The notes beneath the pieces were generated by a model. It was given only the letters and a program-made list of their open reading frames with translations, did no database searches and was not told the origin of the DNA. A DNA stretch of 64,000 nt from Exiguobacterium qingdaonense (lineage in GTDB: Bacteria > Bacillota > Bacilli > Exiguobacteriales > Exiguobacteriaceae). Location: NCBI RefSeq assembly GCF_018617855.1, contig NZ_JACSKY010000003.1, positions 207,511 to 271,510 on the forward strand, read 5' to 3'. The translations under genes were made by a program, and so were the position numbers. Shown in pieces: positions 39,298-48,689 of the stretch (positions are counted from its first letter, which is position 1; each line of letters begins with the position of its first letter).

Positions 39298-39678
39298 TTA
39301 AATAGAGCGATCTTTCAGCAAATCACGAATTTCTGACAATAGTTGCTCTTCTTTCGTAGGAGTCGGGGCAGCTGCCTCTTCGACTTCCTTCTCACGTTGG
39401 AGACGGTTGATGATTTTGACGATTAGGAAGAGGGCAAAAGCAATCAAGATAAACGATACAATCTGCTGTATGAAGTTCCCGTATAAGACATCCACTCCGA
39501 GTACGCTTGCTTTTAAGTTCGAGAAGTCTACTCCACCAATAATGATTCCAAGAAGCGGCATAAAGATATCGTTGACGAGCGAGTTCACGATAGCCGTAAA
39601 CGCCGCACCGAGTACGACGGCGATGGCTAAGTCGATGACATTCCCTCGCATCGCAAATTTTTTAAATTCTTTCCACAT
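39298..39678 (-). CDS. mscL: Large-conductance mechanosensitive channel
   Basis: A 126-aa channel that opens under hypo-osmotic shock. ATG at 39678 lies 7 bp after AGGAGG on the minus strand and gives MWKEFKKFAMRGNVIDLAIAV, the conserved amphipathic and first membrane helix; the second helix is about residues 68-90 (IVSFILIAFALFLIVKII). The cytoplasmic tail has the usual charged helix after an Ala/Pro linker (EEAAAPTPTKEEQL). B. subtilis also has mscL close to fabZ and flhP. Confidence 0.95.
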   Translation of the reverse strand: MWKEFKKFAMRGNVIDLAIAVVLGAAFTAIVNSLVNDIFMPLLGIIIGGVDFSNLKASVLGVDVLYGNFIQQIVSFILIAFALFLIVKIINRLQREKEVEEAAAPTPTKEEQLLSEIRDLLKDRSI

Positions 39679-39817
39679 AAACAAACCTCCTGATGTTAAG
39701 TAGCCTAAGCGTAGCATAAATCAAAGGATAAAAAGAAATCGTTCGTCTTCTGTTTGGCTGGGAAGCTTGTTCGACATTTATGCATAAGGTACACTAATAA
39801 GGTGACAAAACACATAT

Positions 39818-39846
39818 TTTAATACCAGGTACTAATATGATATAAT
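39818..39846 (+). promoter_or_regulatory. Extended -10 promoter upstream of the EpuA-like gene and fabZ
   Basis: TGATATAAT ends at 39846 (TG at 39838-39839, TATAAT at 39841-39846), with a weak -35 (TTTAAT) 17 bp upstream. Confidence 0.5.
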
Positions 39847-39872
39847 CATTTTAGCTGAAAGGATGGTTGGAC

Positions 39873-40127
39873 GTGGCGAACGATGAACAGACGAGTTCGG
39901 AAGAACAAAAAGGTTCACCAGAACAAGAGACAGAGCAAAAAAGACGATTATCGAATCATCGTCGATTTCCGATTTTATTGCGCGTGCTCGTTGTTTTAGT
40001 GTTGGCAATCGCAATGCTTGCTCTCGGAGCAGTCATTGGATATAGCGTCATTGGCGGAGGCGATTGGAGAGATGTATTTGACATCGACACCTGGCGTCAT
40101 ATCACCGATTTTTGGCTAACCTCTTAA
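39873..40127 (+). CDS. EpuA-type small membrane protein (often labelled RNA polymerase subunit beta)
   Basis: An 84-aa protein. GTG 39873 is 9 bp after AAGGA; an in-frame TTG at 39867 is too close. N-terminal 35 residues are polar and acidic ([14 protein letters not shown]), then RRFP and one membrane helix about 42-63 ([23 protein letters not shown]), then the conserved [19 protein letters not shown]. This is the EpuA family, misnamed in databases as an RNA polymerase beta subunit; in streptococci it is near epuA/murA genes. It lies 13 bp before fabZ, so the two form an operon. Function unknown. Confidence 0.8.
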   Translation: MANDEQTSSEEQKGSPEQETEQKRRLSNHRRFPILLRVLVVLVLAIAMLALGAVIGYSVIGGGDWRDVFDIDTWRHITDFWLTS

Positions 40128-40140
40128 AGGCGGTGGATGG

Positions 40141-40563
40141 ATGTATACAATTGAACAGATTAAAGAAGTAATTCCACACAGATACCCTTTTCTGTTAATA
40201 GATCGAATTATTGAAGTCGAGGAAAAGAAGCGTGCTGTCGGATTGAAAAATGTCACGGCGAACGAAGAGTTCTTTAACGGGCATTTCCCAGACTATAATG
40301 TCATGCCAGGCGTCTTAATTGTCGAGGCACTCGCGCAGGTCGGTGCTTTCGCCATGTTGAAAGACGAATCGAATCGAGGCAAGCTCGCCTTTTTTGCAGG
40401 GATTGACAATTGTCGTTTCAAACGTCAAGTCATCCCGGGTGATCAGTTGCGTCTTGAGGTAGAAATCATGAAAGTACGTGGACCAATCGGAAAAGGTCGA
40501 GCCGTGGCCACGGTAGATGGAGAAGTTGCTTGTGAAGCGGAACTCACTTTCGCCTTGAAGTAA
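40141..40563 (+). CDS. fabZ: 3-hydroxyacyl-ACP dehydratase
   Basis: A 140-aa hot-dog-fold enzyme removing water from 3-hydroxyacyl-ACP in fatty acid elongation. Active-site His48 in [13 protein letters not shown] and Glu62 in LIVEALAQ. The start [21 protein letters not shown] is typical of Bacillus FabZ. SD AAAGGCGG precedes ATG 40141. Its linkage to flhP and mscL is as in B. subtilis. Confidence 0.96.
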   Translation: MYTIEQIKEVIPHRYPFLLIDRIIEVEEKKRAVGLKNVTANEEFFNGHFPDYNVMPGVLIVEALAQVGAFAMLKDESNRGKLAFFAGIDNCRFKRQVIPGDQLRLEVEIMKVRGPIGKGRAVATVDGEVACEAELTFALK

Positions 40564-40574
40564 GGAGAATGGGG

Positions 40575-41030
40575 ATGCGTGCTGTAGTAATTGTGTTATT
40601 GGTCGGATTAATGACGATTGTGGGCTGTCAGCAACTTCAAACGGAGGAATCGAGTAAAGAGAATGTCGTCTATGAACAGAACGTGGACGAGACGATGATT
40701 GAAAAACGGGCCGGACAATCGGATGCGATTGCCGTCTCTCTTGAACGGACGAACAATACGACGATGCTCTTTACGATTCGTATGCTTGAAAACCGCAGGC
40801 TCGAACCGACAACTGTCATGAGTTATGAAGTCGACGGTGAACGGATCTCGATTCCGTTCGGTGAATTGATTGCAGAGCGGGAAGAAGATATCCGGACGTA
40901 TGAATATCAGACGGATGTAGACCTCAATCTCTTCGTAACGGAAACACTTCCACTCTTTCATTTGATCGAGGAAGGCGAGAATGAGGTAACGATTCCGCTT
41001 GAAGTTGTCAATTCGACAAATCTTGAATGA
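40575..41030 (+). CDS. Predicted lipoprotein, unknown function
   Basis: A 151-aa exported protein. ATG 40575, 7 bp after AAGGAG, is preferred to ATG 40569. Signal MRAVVIVLLVGLMTIVGC with lipobox IVGC, then an acidic, Ser-rich linker and a beta-rich domain (AIAVSLERTNNTTMLFTIRML; EVTIPLEVVNSTNLE). No known motif. It begins 11 bp after fabZ and ends at a strong terminator, so it is the last gene of the EpuA-fabZ operon. Confidence 0.7.
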   Translation: MRAVVIVLLVGLMTIVGCQQLQTEESSKENVVYEQNVDETMIEKRAGQSDAIAVSLERTNNTTMLFTIRMLENRRLEPTTVMSYEVDGERISIPFGELIAEREEDIRTYEYQTDVDLNLFVTETLPLFHLIEEGENEVTIPLEVVNSTNLE

Positions 41031-41032
41031 AA

Positions 41033-41068
41033 AACAGACGATTTTGTCGAAAATCGTCTGTTTTTTTG
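41033..41068 (+). terminator. Terminator after the fabZ-linked lipoprotein gene
   Basis: AACAGACGATTTT (41033-41045) pairs perfectly with AAAATCGTCTGTT (41050-41062) around GTCG, with a T run. Confidence 0.92.
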
Positions 41069-41126
41069 TGGAGATTGATCCGTTCTATCCGATACAAGGA
41101 GTAAGGACAGAATGGAGGGAATCAAA

Positions 41127-42863
41127 ATGAAACAGAAGTCACAGTCGTTGCAAACCCGCATATTAATAGCGATGTTAGCCTTCGTCACGCTACTCATCGT
41201 CACGTTCGGGGTATTGCAATATTTTAGTACGCAACACTCTGTACTCCGTACGTTGCATTCGACATTAATCGAAGATGGCGAGCGGATAAATGAGACGCTA
41301 GATGTGGACGCTTACGCATCTTTCATTACGAATCCATCACCAAATGACCAGTATGATCAATTTCGGGAATATTTAAATACGTATCGTCAACAGATTGGTG
41401 CCATGTATGTGTATACCGTTGATACGAGAGATGAAGAAGTTCAAATCATCGTAGATGGGTTGGCTGAGACGGATGCGGCAGCCATCGGGACACCGACTAC
41501 AGCATTGACTTTCAAAGAAGCAAAAGCTGCCTTTCAAGGAGAGAACGTCACGACGGATGTGATGGATGACCCAGAATACGGACAATATGTCACGGTACTC
41601 GTTCCCATCAAACGAGGCGGCGAGGTGATCGGGGTGCTCGGTATCGATAAAGCAGCGACCGAGGTCGCGGCCATTACAGGTGATGTATTAACTGAAAGCT
41701 TGCCACCAATTCTGATTGCCCTGCTCGTTTTACTTGTTGTTGCGGCGATACTCATCTGGCGGTATCTCGGTTGGAAGTTACGTCCGCTCCAAGCGTTAGA
41801 ACGTGTCGCAACGTCTATCGCGGAAGGTGATCTCGCAACGGCGACGAACGAAGTTGAAACGATTCAACTGAAGTCAAATGATGAAATCAAGCGTCTGACA
41901 AAATCGATGGACAAGATGACCCATATGTTGAAAGATTTGATTTCAGGGATTCAATCGTCAGCGCAGACAGTACGGGACGAAAGCGGGAACGTCTCAAGTG
42001 TCTCTGAAGAGGTGAATGATGCTTCTCGGCAAATCGCCCACACGATGGAAGAGATTGCGAGCGGTGTTGAAAACCAAAGTGTGCTAACCATGCGTTTGTA
42101 TGGGCATATGAATGAATTTTCCACACTCGTCGAGCAAACGACGTCAGATGGAGAACAAGTGAGCGAACAGGCAGAAGTCGTCAGTCGGGTGACGACGGAT
42201 GGTCTACATTATATGGAGAATGCGGTCGACAAGATGACTCATATTCATGCGCAAGTGAAGACGTCGCAAGGACAAGTCCGTGACTTCGAGCAACAAGCAG
42301 ACGATGTGACAGAACTCGTTACGATGATTCGCCAAATCTCGCAACAGACCAATCTACTCGCACTGAACGCGGCGATTGAAGCTGCCCGAGCTGGTGAACA
42401 CGGGAAGGGATTCGCGGTCGTCGCCTCAGAGATTCGGAAGCTTTCGGACAGTGTCGCCGAGTCTGTCAGTGAGATCTCAGAGATTGTCGGAAGCGTAAAA
42501 CAAAACTCGATCGCATTAGGCCAGACGTTTACTGAAAGCATGATGGCGGCCGAGGAAGGAAAAGAAACGCTTGAATCGACGAAGCGTGCCTTCACTGAAA
42601 TCGAACAGAGCGTGCGTCATATGAAACAATTGACTGGTTCGATGCGTGGTCAACTAGACCGAGTGAAACTGAATCAAGACCACATTCAACATGGTTTGTC
42701 GGAAATCGCCTCGATTTCGGAAGAGAGCACGGCCGGGAATGAGGAAGTGGCCGCTTCGACCGAACAGATGTCAGCGACGAGTGAAACGATGAATCGTCTC
42801 GTGAAAGATTTGTCGAGCACGGCAGAAGACATGCAACGAATGAGTCAGCAGTTCAAGTTATGA
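41127..42863 (+). CDS. Methyl-accepting chemotaxis protein
   Basis: A 578-aa transmembrane chemoreceptor. ATG 41127 is 7 bp after GGAGGG; an ATG at 41112 lacks spacing. Membrane helix about 10-30 ([19 protein letters not shown]), extracytoplasmic sensor about 32-190 (Cache-like, with [11 protein letters not shown]), second helix about 193-213, HAMP about 214-270 ([19 protein letters not shown]), then the cytoplasmic signalling hairpin whose tip is [18 protein letters not shown]. The CheA/CheW-binding tip is intact. Ligand unknown. Transcribed alone, ending at the unusual hairpin described next. Confidence 0.93.
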   Translation: MKQKSQSLQTRILIAMLAFVTLLIVTFGVLQYFSTQHSVLRTLHSTLIEDGERINETLDVDAYASFITNPSPNDQYDQFREYLNTYRQQIGAMYVYTVDTRDEEVQIIVDGLAETDAAAIGTPTTALTFKEAKAAFQGENVTTDVMDDPEYGQYVTVLVPIKRGGEVIGVLGIDKAATEVAAITGDVLTESLPPILIALLVLLVVAAILIWRYLGWKLRPLQALERVATSIAEGDLATATNEVETIQLKSNDEIKRLTKSMDKMTHMLKDLISGIQSSAQTVRDESGNVSSVSEEVNDASRQIAHTMEEIASGVENQSVLTMRLYGHMNEFSTLVEQTTSDGEQVSEQAEVVSRVTTDGLHYMENAVDKMTHIHAQVKTSQGQVRDFEQQADDVTELVTMIRQISQQTNLLALNAAIEAARAGEHGKGFAVVASEIRKLSDSVAESVSEISEIVGSVKQNSIALGQTFTESMMAAEEGKETLESTKRAFTEIEQSVRHMKQLTGSMRGQLDRVKLNQDHIQHGLSEIASISEESTAGNEEVAASTEQMSATSETMNRLVKDLSSTAEDMQRMSQQFKL

Positions 42864-42882
42864 ACAGTCTCACTTCAGACAG

Positions 42883-42925
42883 ACCTCTCGTGCGTCCGCT
42901 ATAATGGGCGCAAGGGAGGTTTTTT
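42883..42925 (+). terminator. Terminator after the chemoreceptor gene, containing the next gene's SD
   Basis: ACCTCTCGTGCG (42883-42894) pairs with CGCAAGGGAGGT (42909-42920) with one mismatch and one G-U, then T at 42920-42925. The 3' arm AAGGGAGG is also the Shine-Dalgarno of the gene starting at 42927, and the loop contains TATAAT (42900-42905), a possible -10. Confidence 0.7.
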
Positions 42926-42926
42926 C

Positions 42927-43976
42927 ATGCAACAATTCTCTAGTGAACTGACACAATTTCGGGGGAGTCATTATGACTTCGGACGATTTCAAGGAAAATA
43001 TATTAAACGCAGTCAACTGCTCGAGAATCGGACGGACCAGTGGAAACTACGCGTCCCACGATTCGAGATCGATGCGACCGAGGCGAAGGCTGCCTTTGAT
43101 GCGTTCGCCCCAAGGATTTGGGATGAGTTGATTGGCCTTCAAGATGAACTGAAATTGTCGCTCAACGACACGTTACTTCATTTCGGTCATTTCCGTGTCA
43201 ATAATCCGATTAGTGGGTGCTCGATTTTGACGGGGGACAACTTCCTCGTCCGAAACTACGACTATCATCCGATGACGTATGACGGTCGCTACAACGTCTT
43301 TCAACCGAATGACGGATACGCGGTCATCGGACCGGTGTCTCGTGTCACCGGACGCATGGACGGGATGAATGAAAAAGGGCTCGCTATGGGCTACAACTTC
43401 ATCAACCGCCGTCGACCGGGGGATGGATTTGTTTGTCAGATGATTGGGCGAATCATTCTTGAGACATGTGCGACCGTGGAGGAAGCGGTTGATTTGTTAA
43501 AGGAAATCCCACATCGCGGTTCATTCACGTACGTCGTCCATGACAAGTCATCGAAAACACGTGTGGTCGAGGCGACACCTCGGGATATTCAAGTGCGTGA
43601 AGCGAATATATGCACGAACCATTTCGAGTTATTGCAACATGAAAACCGCTATCATCTCGATGATTCAACACGTCGCATGATGGAAATCAAAGTCGTACAA
43701 CATTTGATCCAAGACGCAGAGAGCGCATTCCGTCTCATGAACGACTCGGACAAGGGCGTCTTCTCGGAATTGTACAAGAGCTGGGCCGGGACGATTCATA
43801 CGGCCGCCTATTTCCCGGAGACGCTCGAGACGTGGTTTGCGCTCGGTGGAGACCGCGACCCGGTCATCTTCGATTTTCAAACGTGGCTTGATGGGGAAGA
43901 CTTTAATGAGAGTGCCCTTGATGGTGAACTGGCGACGGATATCGAGTTCGCCAATACGGTTCAACTTTGGCGCTGA
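42927..43976 (+). CDS. C45-family acyltransferase/hydrolase (Ntn fold)
   Basis: A 349-aa protein resembling the autoproteolytic acyl-CoA:6-aminopenicillanate acyltransferase (peptidase C45) and choloylglycine-hydrolase superfamily. The predicted nucleophile is Cys98 in NNPISGCSIL, followed by the substrate-pocket stretch DNFLVRNYDYHPMTYDGR and the family motif GRMDGMNEKGLAMGYNF. No signal peptide, so it is probably cytoplasmic; if it self-cleaves, it would be before Cys98. Substrate is unknown; amides or N-acyl compounds are typical. It has an SD within a terminator stem and is followed by its own terminator. Confidence 0.82.
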   Translation: MQQFSSELTQFRGSHYDFGRFQGKYIKRSQLLENRTDQWKLRVPRFEIDATEAKAAFDAFAPRIWDELIGLQDELKLSLNDTLLHFGHFRVNNPISGCSILTGDNFLVRNYDYHPMTYDGRYNVFQPNDGYAVIGPVSRVTGRMDGMNEKGLAMGYNFINRRRPGDGFVCQMIGRIILETCATVEEAVDLLKEIPHRGSFTYVVHDKSSKTRVVEATPRDIQVREANICTNHFELLQHENRYHLDDSTRRMMEIKVVQHLIQDAESAFRLMNDSDKGVFSELYKSWAGTIHTAAYFPETLETWFALGGDRDPVIFDFQTWLDGEDFNESALDGELATDIEFANTVQLWR

Positions 43977-43996
43977 CGATTGTCAGTGCTTTTTTT
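43970..43996 (+). terminator. Terminator after the C45-family gene
   Basis: GCGCTGAC (43970-43977) pairs with GTCAGTGC (43982-43989, one G-U), then seven T; the stop codon TGA is in the 5' arm. Confidence 0.85.
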
Positions 43997-44035
43997 GACA
44001 GAATCGGGAATACAACATAACAGGAGGGATGAACG

Positions 44036-44308
44036 ATGAAACGAATCGGAATCATATTCATCATGTTGACGCTCGTCACATTACTAGGAGGCTGTGTGCC
44101 GGGAGACGGGACATACACGACCGATCCAGCAGGCTTTTTCTGGGGCATTTGGCACGGTTGGATTGCACCAATCTCACTCATTCTAGGATTGTTCAATGAT
44201 ACGTACCGTGTGTACGAAGTGAACAATACCGGCTGGTTCTATGATTTAGGATTCTATATTGCGGTGATTAGTGGCTTTGGTGGATTGACGTTGACACGAC
44301 GAGGGTGA
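44036..44308 (+). CDS. Small predicted lipoprotein/membrane protein, conserved, unknown function
   Basis: A 90-aa protein with an N-terminal signal MKRIGIIFIMLTLVTLLGGC and lipobox LGGC, followed by aromatic-rich FFWGIWHGWIAPISLILGLF, NNTGWFYDLGFYIAVIS and a final hydrophobic GFGGLTL. The WxGxxHGWxAPxSLI pattern is found in small proteins of many Firmicutes and Bacteroidetes without assigned role. SD AGGAGGG precedes ATG 44036. It stands alone; a 17-bp hairpin lies about 60 bp downstream. Confidence 0.75.
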   Translation: MKRIGIIFIMLTLVTLLGGCVPGDGTYTTDPAGFFWGIWHGWIAPISLILGLFNDTYRVYEVNNTGWFYDLGFYIAVISGFGGLTLTRRG

Positions 44309-44367
44309 ATCGTATCGTTTGCTATGAGGCATGAATCAATCATTTGAGATAGGTAAATCGATATTAA

Positions 44368-44384
44368 GCAATCGCTTCGATTGC
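44368..44384 (+). repeat. Perfect 7-bp hairpin upstream of the photolyase-like gene
   Basis: GCAATCG (44368-44374), CTT loop, CGATTGC (44378-44384). There is no T run, so it may be an operator or a leader structure. Confidence 0.4.
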
Positions 44385-44427
44385 CTTGATTGAATAGTAG
44401 AAAGAACGAATAGAGGGAGTCAAGGAC

Positions 44428-45909
44428 ATGCGTTCATTTTGGATACTCGGCAATCAACTCTCACACGAACTTGAGATGTTAAAACAGATAAAGGAAGGCG
44501 ATGTCGTCGTCATGATTGAGGCGACGTCGCGTGCGACGTGGCGACCGTATCATAAACAAAAGCTCGTCCTCATCTTCTCGGCGATGCGACACTTTGCGGA
44601 AGAGTTGCGCGACAAAGGATATATCGTCGATTATCATGAAGCGGATTCGTTCCAAGAGGCGTGGGACAACCATGTGAAACAGTACGATCCGGACGAAATT
44701 CATGTCACCGCCGTCACGGACGAACCGATGGCTAAAAAATTGAAACAATTCGGCAAGAAACATAAGCTAGTCGAACATACGGATGTCCCGCTCTTCTATT
44801 TATCGAAAGAAGAAGCGATCGAAACACTCGGGAATGAGCCGTGGCGGATGGACCGCTTTTATCGTCACATGCGGAAGCGATTCGATGTCTTGGTCGACGA
44901 CGGGAAGCCCCGTGGTGGGAAGTGGTCATTTGATGCGGATAACCGAAAACCACCGAAAAAAGACCTATCGTTTCCGTCTGCCATCCATTTCCGCCCCGAC
45001 GCCATCACGAAAGACGTCATCGAAAAAGTCGAGTCGACGTTCACGGAACATCCAGGAGAGGCGACCCCGTTCCATTGGCCGGTCACACATGCCGAGGCGA
45101 GACGTGCGCTAAAACGCTTCGTGGAAGAACGACTGGAGACGTTCGGTCCGTATCAAGATGCGATGATGACGGATGAACCGGAGATGTCACACAGCCTGTT
45201 GTCGGCTGCCATCAACATTGGTCTGTTGACACCGCATGAAGTCGTTGAGGCAGCTTGTCAGACGGGTGCGCCACTATCGTCGATCGAAGGATTCGTCCGC
45301 CAAATTCTCGGTTGGCGGGAATACATGCGCGCCGTCTATCTCGCTGTCATGCCCGGTTATGAAGACGTGAATACGTTCAAGCATGAACGTGACTTACCGT
45401 CCTTCTTCTGGGACGCGAAGACGGATTTGAACTGTCTGCATCAAAGTTTGAAGCCGGTCGTCGCTCATGCCCACAATCATCACATCCAGCGGCTGATGGT
45501 GCTCGGAAACTATGCGACATTGTTCGAGATTAATCCGAAGCAGACGAGCGACTGGTTCAACGAGATGTATATCGACGCCTATGACTGGGTCGTCTTGCCG
45601 AACGTACTTGGGATGGCCCTTCATGCGGACGGTGGAAAGCTCGCCACAAAACCGTATGTCGCGTCCGGAAAATATATCGACCGAATGAGTGACTACTGTC
45701 AGGATTGCCCATATAACCCGAAGCATACGACAGAAGACGATGCCTGTCCGTTCAACGCCCTATACTGGCGCTTCATCGATCGTCACGAGGAACGCTTCTC
45801 GCAAAATCAGCGGATGAAGATGATGGTCCGCAATTGGCAAGGGCGGGACGATGACGTGAAGGCAAACATCTTAGCGAAAGCTGAACAGACGTTGACCGAT
45901 TCCCAGTGA
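44428..45909 (+). CDS. Fe-S cryptochrome/photolyase-family protein (PhrB-like)
   Basis: A 493-aa flavoprotein of the FeS-BCP (deoxyribodipyrimidine photolyase-related) group, which includes bacterial (6-4) photolyase PhrB. N-terminal Rossmann domain (RSFWILGNQLSHELEML) about 1-130; helical FAD-binding domain from about 200, with RQILGWREYMRAVY near 295, ANHHIQRLMVLGN-like HNHHIQRLMVLGNYATL near 350 and DWFNEMYIDAYDWVVLPNV near 380. Cysteines in YCQDCPYN and DACPFN near 425-445 match the 4Fe-4S ligands of the group. Light-driven repair of UV photoproducts is likely. SD GAGGGAG precedes ATG 44428; ends at a terminator. Confidence 0.9.
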   Translation: MRSFWILGNQLSHELEMLKQIKEGDVVVMIEATSRATWRPYHKQKLVLIFSAMRHFAEELRDKGYIVDYHEADSFQEAWDNHVKQYDPDEIHVTAVTDEPMAKKLKQFGKKHKLVEHTDVPLFYLSKEEAIETLGNEPWRMDRFYRHMRKRFDVLVDDGKPRGGKWSFDADNRKPPKKDLSFPSAIHFRPDAITKDVIEKVESTFTEHPGEATPFHWPVTHAEARRALKRFVEERLETFGPYQDAMMTDEPEMSHSLLSAAINIGLLTPHEVVEAACQTGAPLSSIEGFVRQILGWREYMRAVYLAVMPGYEDVNTFKHERDLPSFFWDAKTDLNCLHQSLKPVVAHAHNHHIQRLMVLGNYATLFEINPKQTSDWFNEMYIDAYDWVVLPNVLGMALHADGGKLATKPYVASGKYIDRMSDYCQDCPYNPKHTTEDDACPFNALYWRFIDRHEERFSQNQRMKMMVRNWQGRDDDVKANILAKAEQTLTDSQ

Positions 45910-45921
45910 ATCGGTTTTTTT
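45895..45921 (+). terminator. Terminator after the photolyase-like gene
   Basis: ACCGATTC (45895-45902) pairs with GAATCGGT (45908-45915), then T; the stop codon is in the loop/3' arm. Confidence 0.85.
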
Positions 45922-45940
45922 ACGTTGTCTTCATGAAACT

Positions 45941-45969
45941 TTGCGATTCCTTCATCGTGTCTTTACAAT
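45941..45969 (+). promoter_or_regulatory. Promoter of the glpP-ugp operon
   Basis: TTGCGA (45941-45946), 17-bp spacer, TACAAT (45964-45969). Transcripts would start near 45976 and carry a leader of about 135 nt before glpP. Confidence 0.6.
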
Positions 45970-46038
45970 CGTTCGTTACGATAGGAGCTGTGAGACCCCC
46001 TCACTCCAAGTGAATAATTACTGGTAGAACCTTTGAGA

Positions 46039-46092
46039 GACCAACAGAAGCCCGTACGTCGATGACGTGACGTTTCTGTTGGTCCTTTTTTT
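46039..46092 (+). terminator. Leader terminator before glpP, candidate GlpP antitermination target
   Basis: GACCAACAGAA (46039-46049) pairs with TTCTGTTGGTC (46074-46084), with TACGTC/GACGT inside, followed by seven T. It is within the leader, upstream of the first gene. GAGAGACC just before and at the 5' arm resembles the element seen in leaders controlled by GlpP in B. subtilis glpFK and glpD (recalled pattern). Control of this operon by GlpP antitermination is inference. Confidence 0.75.
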
Positions 46093-46111
46093 AAAAGGAA
46101 GGATGATTCAA

Positions 46112-46695
46112 GTGAATGAAGCGATTGCACGAATCGGACAGGAACAGATGATTGCCTCCATCAAAAGTCCGAAACAAATCGAGGCGTTTTTGCGGACGGA
46201 TGTAACGACGACGTTCCTCATGATGGGCACACTCAGTACACTCGACCGCTACGTGGCGCACTTGAAGCGAGAGGACCGAACAGTATTCCTCCACGCTGAA
46301 CGAATCAATGGCATCAGTCTCGACCGGGACGGCATCGATTATTTAGCTAAACGTGTCGGGGCCGACGGGATCGTCACGACGAAAGCATCGGTCCTTCAGC
46401 ATGCGAAGCGGGCGGGACTGTTGACGATACAACGACTGTTTCTCGTCGACTCGGATGCGGTCACGAGTGGGCTCAAGCTCGCCGAGGCGCAACAACCGGA
46501 TGCGATCGAACTGATGCCCGGTTTGATTCCGAGCGTCGTCGAAAAGATTTCTCAGGAAGTCTCCTTTCCGATTGTGACGGGTGGCATGATTCGTCAACCG
46601 ATTGACGTGCATCGCGCCCTCGATCATGGGGCGTTCGCCGTGTCGACCGGGGATGAACGACTTTGGCACGTTCAAAGTCAGAAGGAGGAATTAGC

Positions 46696-46699
<4 letters not shown>
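46112..46699 (+). CDS. glpP: Glycerol-3-phosphate-responsive antiterminator
   Basis: A 195-aa GlpP-family RNA-binding protein. In B. subtilis GlpP with glycerol-3-phosphate prevents termination in the glp leaders. GTG 46112 is 9 bp after AAGGAAGG; an ATG at 46103 touches the SD. Family features: FLMMGTLSTLDRYVAHLK, VFLHAERINGISLDRDG and VGADGIVTTKASVL in the TIM-barrel-like fold, DAIELMPGLIPSVV, and VTGGMIRQPIDVHRALDHGAFAVSTG. It overlaps ugpC by ATGA and is the first gene of the operon. Confidence 0.93.
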
Positions 46700-47783
<1,084 letters not shown>

Positions 47784-47787
<4 letters not shown>

Positions 47788-48689
47788 CGGTCGCCTTACC
47801 GAGAGAAAAAGTCCGCACGAGACTATCGGACGCGGCGAGCGGGCTGTTGTACTTGTCCCCGTCCATCATCTTGTTTGGGGTCTTTCTCGTCTATCCGCTT
47901 CTCCGGACGATGTACTTGAGCTTCTTTCGGACCGACACGCAAGGGACGCCGCTCGAATTTGTCGGGGTTGGTCATTACAGTAACCTGTTCACGAGCGCGG
48001 CGTTTTGGCAAAGCATTCAGGCGACGGTCGGATTCGTCCTCTTGACGGTCCCGCTGACGATTCTGATTGCACTCGGTCTCGCACTCCTCGCCAATGAGAA
48101 ACTGAAGGGCATCGGCATCTTTCGGACGGCGTTCTCGGCGACGATGGGAATGAGCGTCGCGGCGTCATCGATCATTTGGATGTTCATGTACAATCCGTCA
48201 ATCGGTATCTTCAACCGGTTCCTCGAGGCAGTGGGGGCAAGTGGCGTACAGTGGCTCCTCGATCCACAATATGCGCTCCTATCCGTATCACTCGCGACCG
48301 TCTGGATGAACATCGGCTTCACCTTTTTGATTCTGCTCGGTGGTCTGCAAAACATCGACCGAACGCTATATGAAAGTGCAGACATCGCCGGGACGAGCTA
48401 CTGGACACAACTTCGGGCAATCACCATCCCGATGTTGTCCCCGACGCTCTTCTTCGTCGGCATCATCTCGCTCATCAACGCCTTTCAGACGTTCGGACAG
48501 ATTGATCTTCTGACGAAAGGCGGACCGACGAATGCGACGAACGTCATCGTCTATGCCATCTATAAAGACGCGTTCATCAACTATAACGTCGGCAGTGCCA
48601 GCGCCCAGGCCGTGCTCTTGTTCATCGCCGTCCTTCTGTTGACGTGGCTCCAGTTCAAACTGGTCGAAAGGAAGGTGCATTACCAATGA
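47784..48689 (+). CDS. ugpA: ABC importer permease UgpA
   Basis: A 301-aa permease with six membrane helices. After an N-terminal helix (SPSIILFGVFLVYPLL) comes the MalF-type EAA loop SADIAGTSYWTQLRAITIPMLSP near residue 200, which contacts the ATPase. Overlaps ugpC and ugpE by ATGA each, so the genes are translationally coupled. Substrate by context is glycerol-3-phosphate or glycerophosphodiesters. Confidence 0.9.

Noticed and set aside
39873..40127. A true RNA polymerase beta-subunit gene
   Set aside because: The protein is 84 aa with one membrane helix; the database name for this EpuA family is misleading.
46021..46092. A T-box or amino-acid riboswitch in the glpP leader
   Set aside because: No T-box sequence or specifier loop is visible, and the downstream genes are not amino-acid related; an antiterminator gene follows instead.
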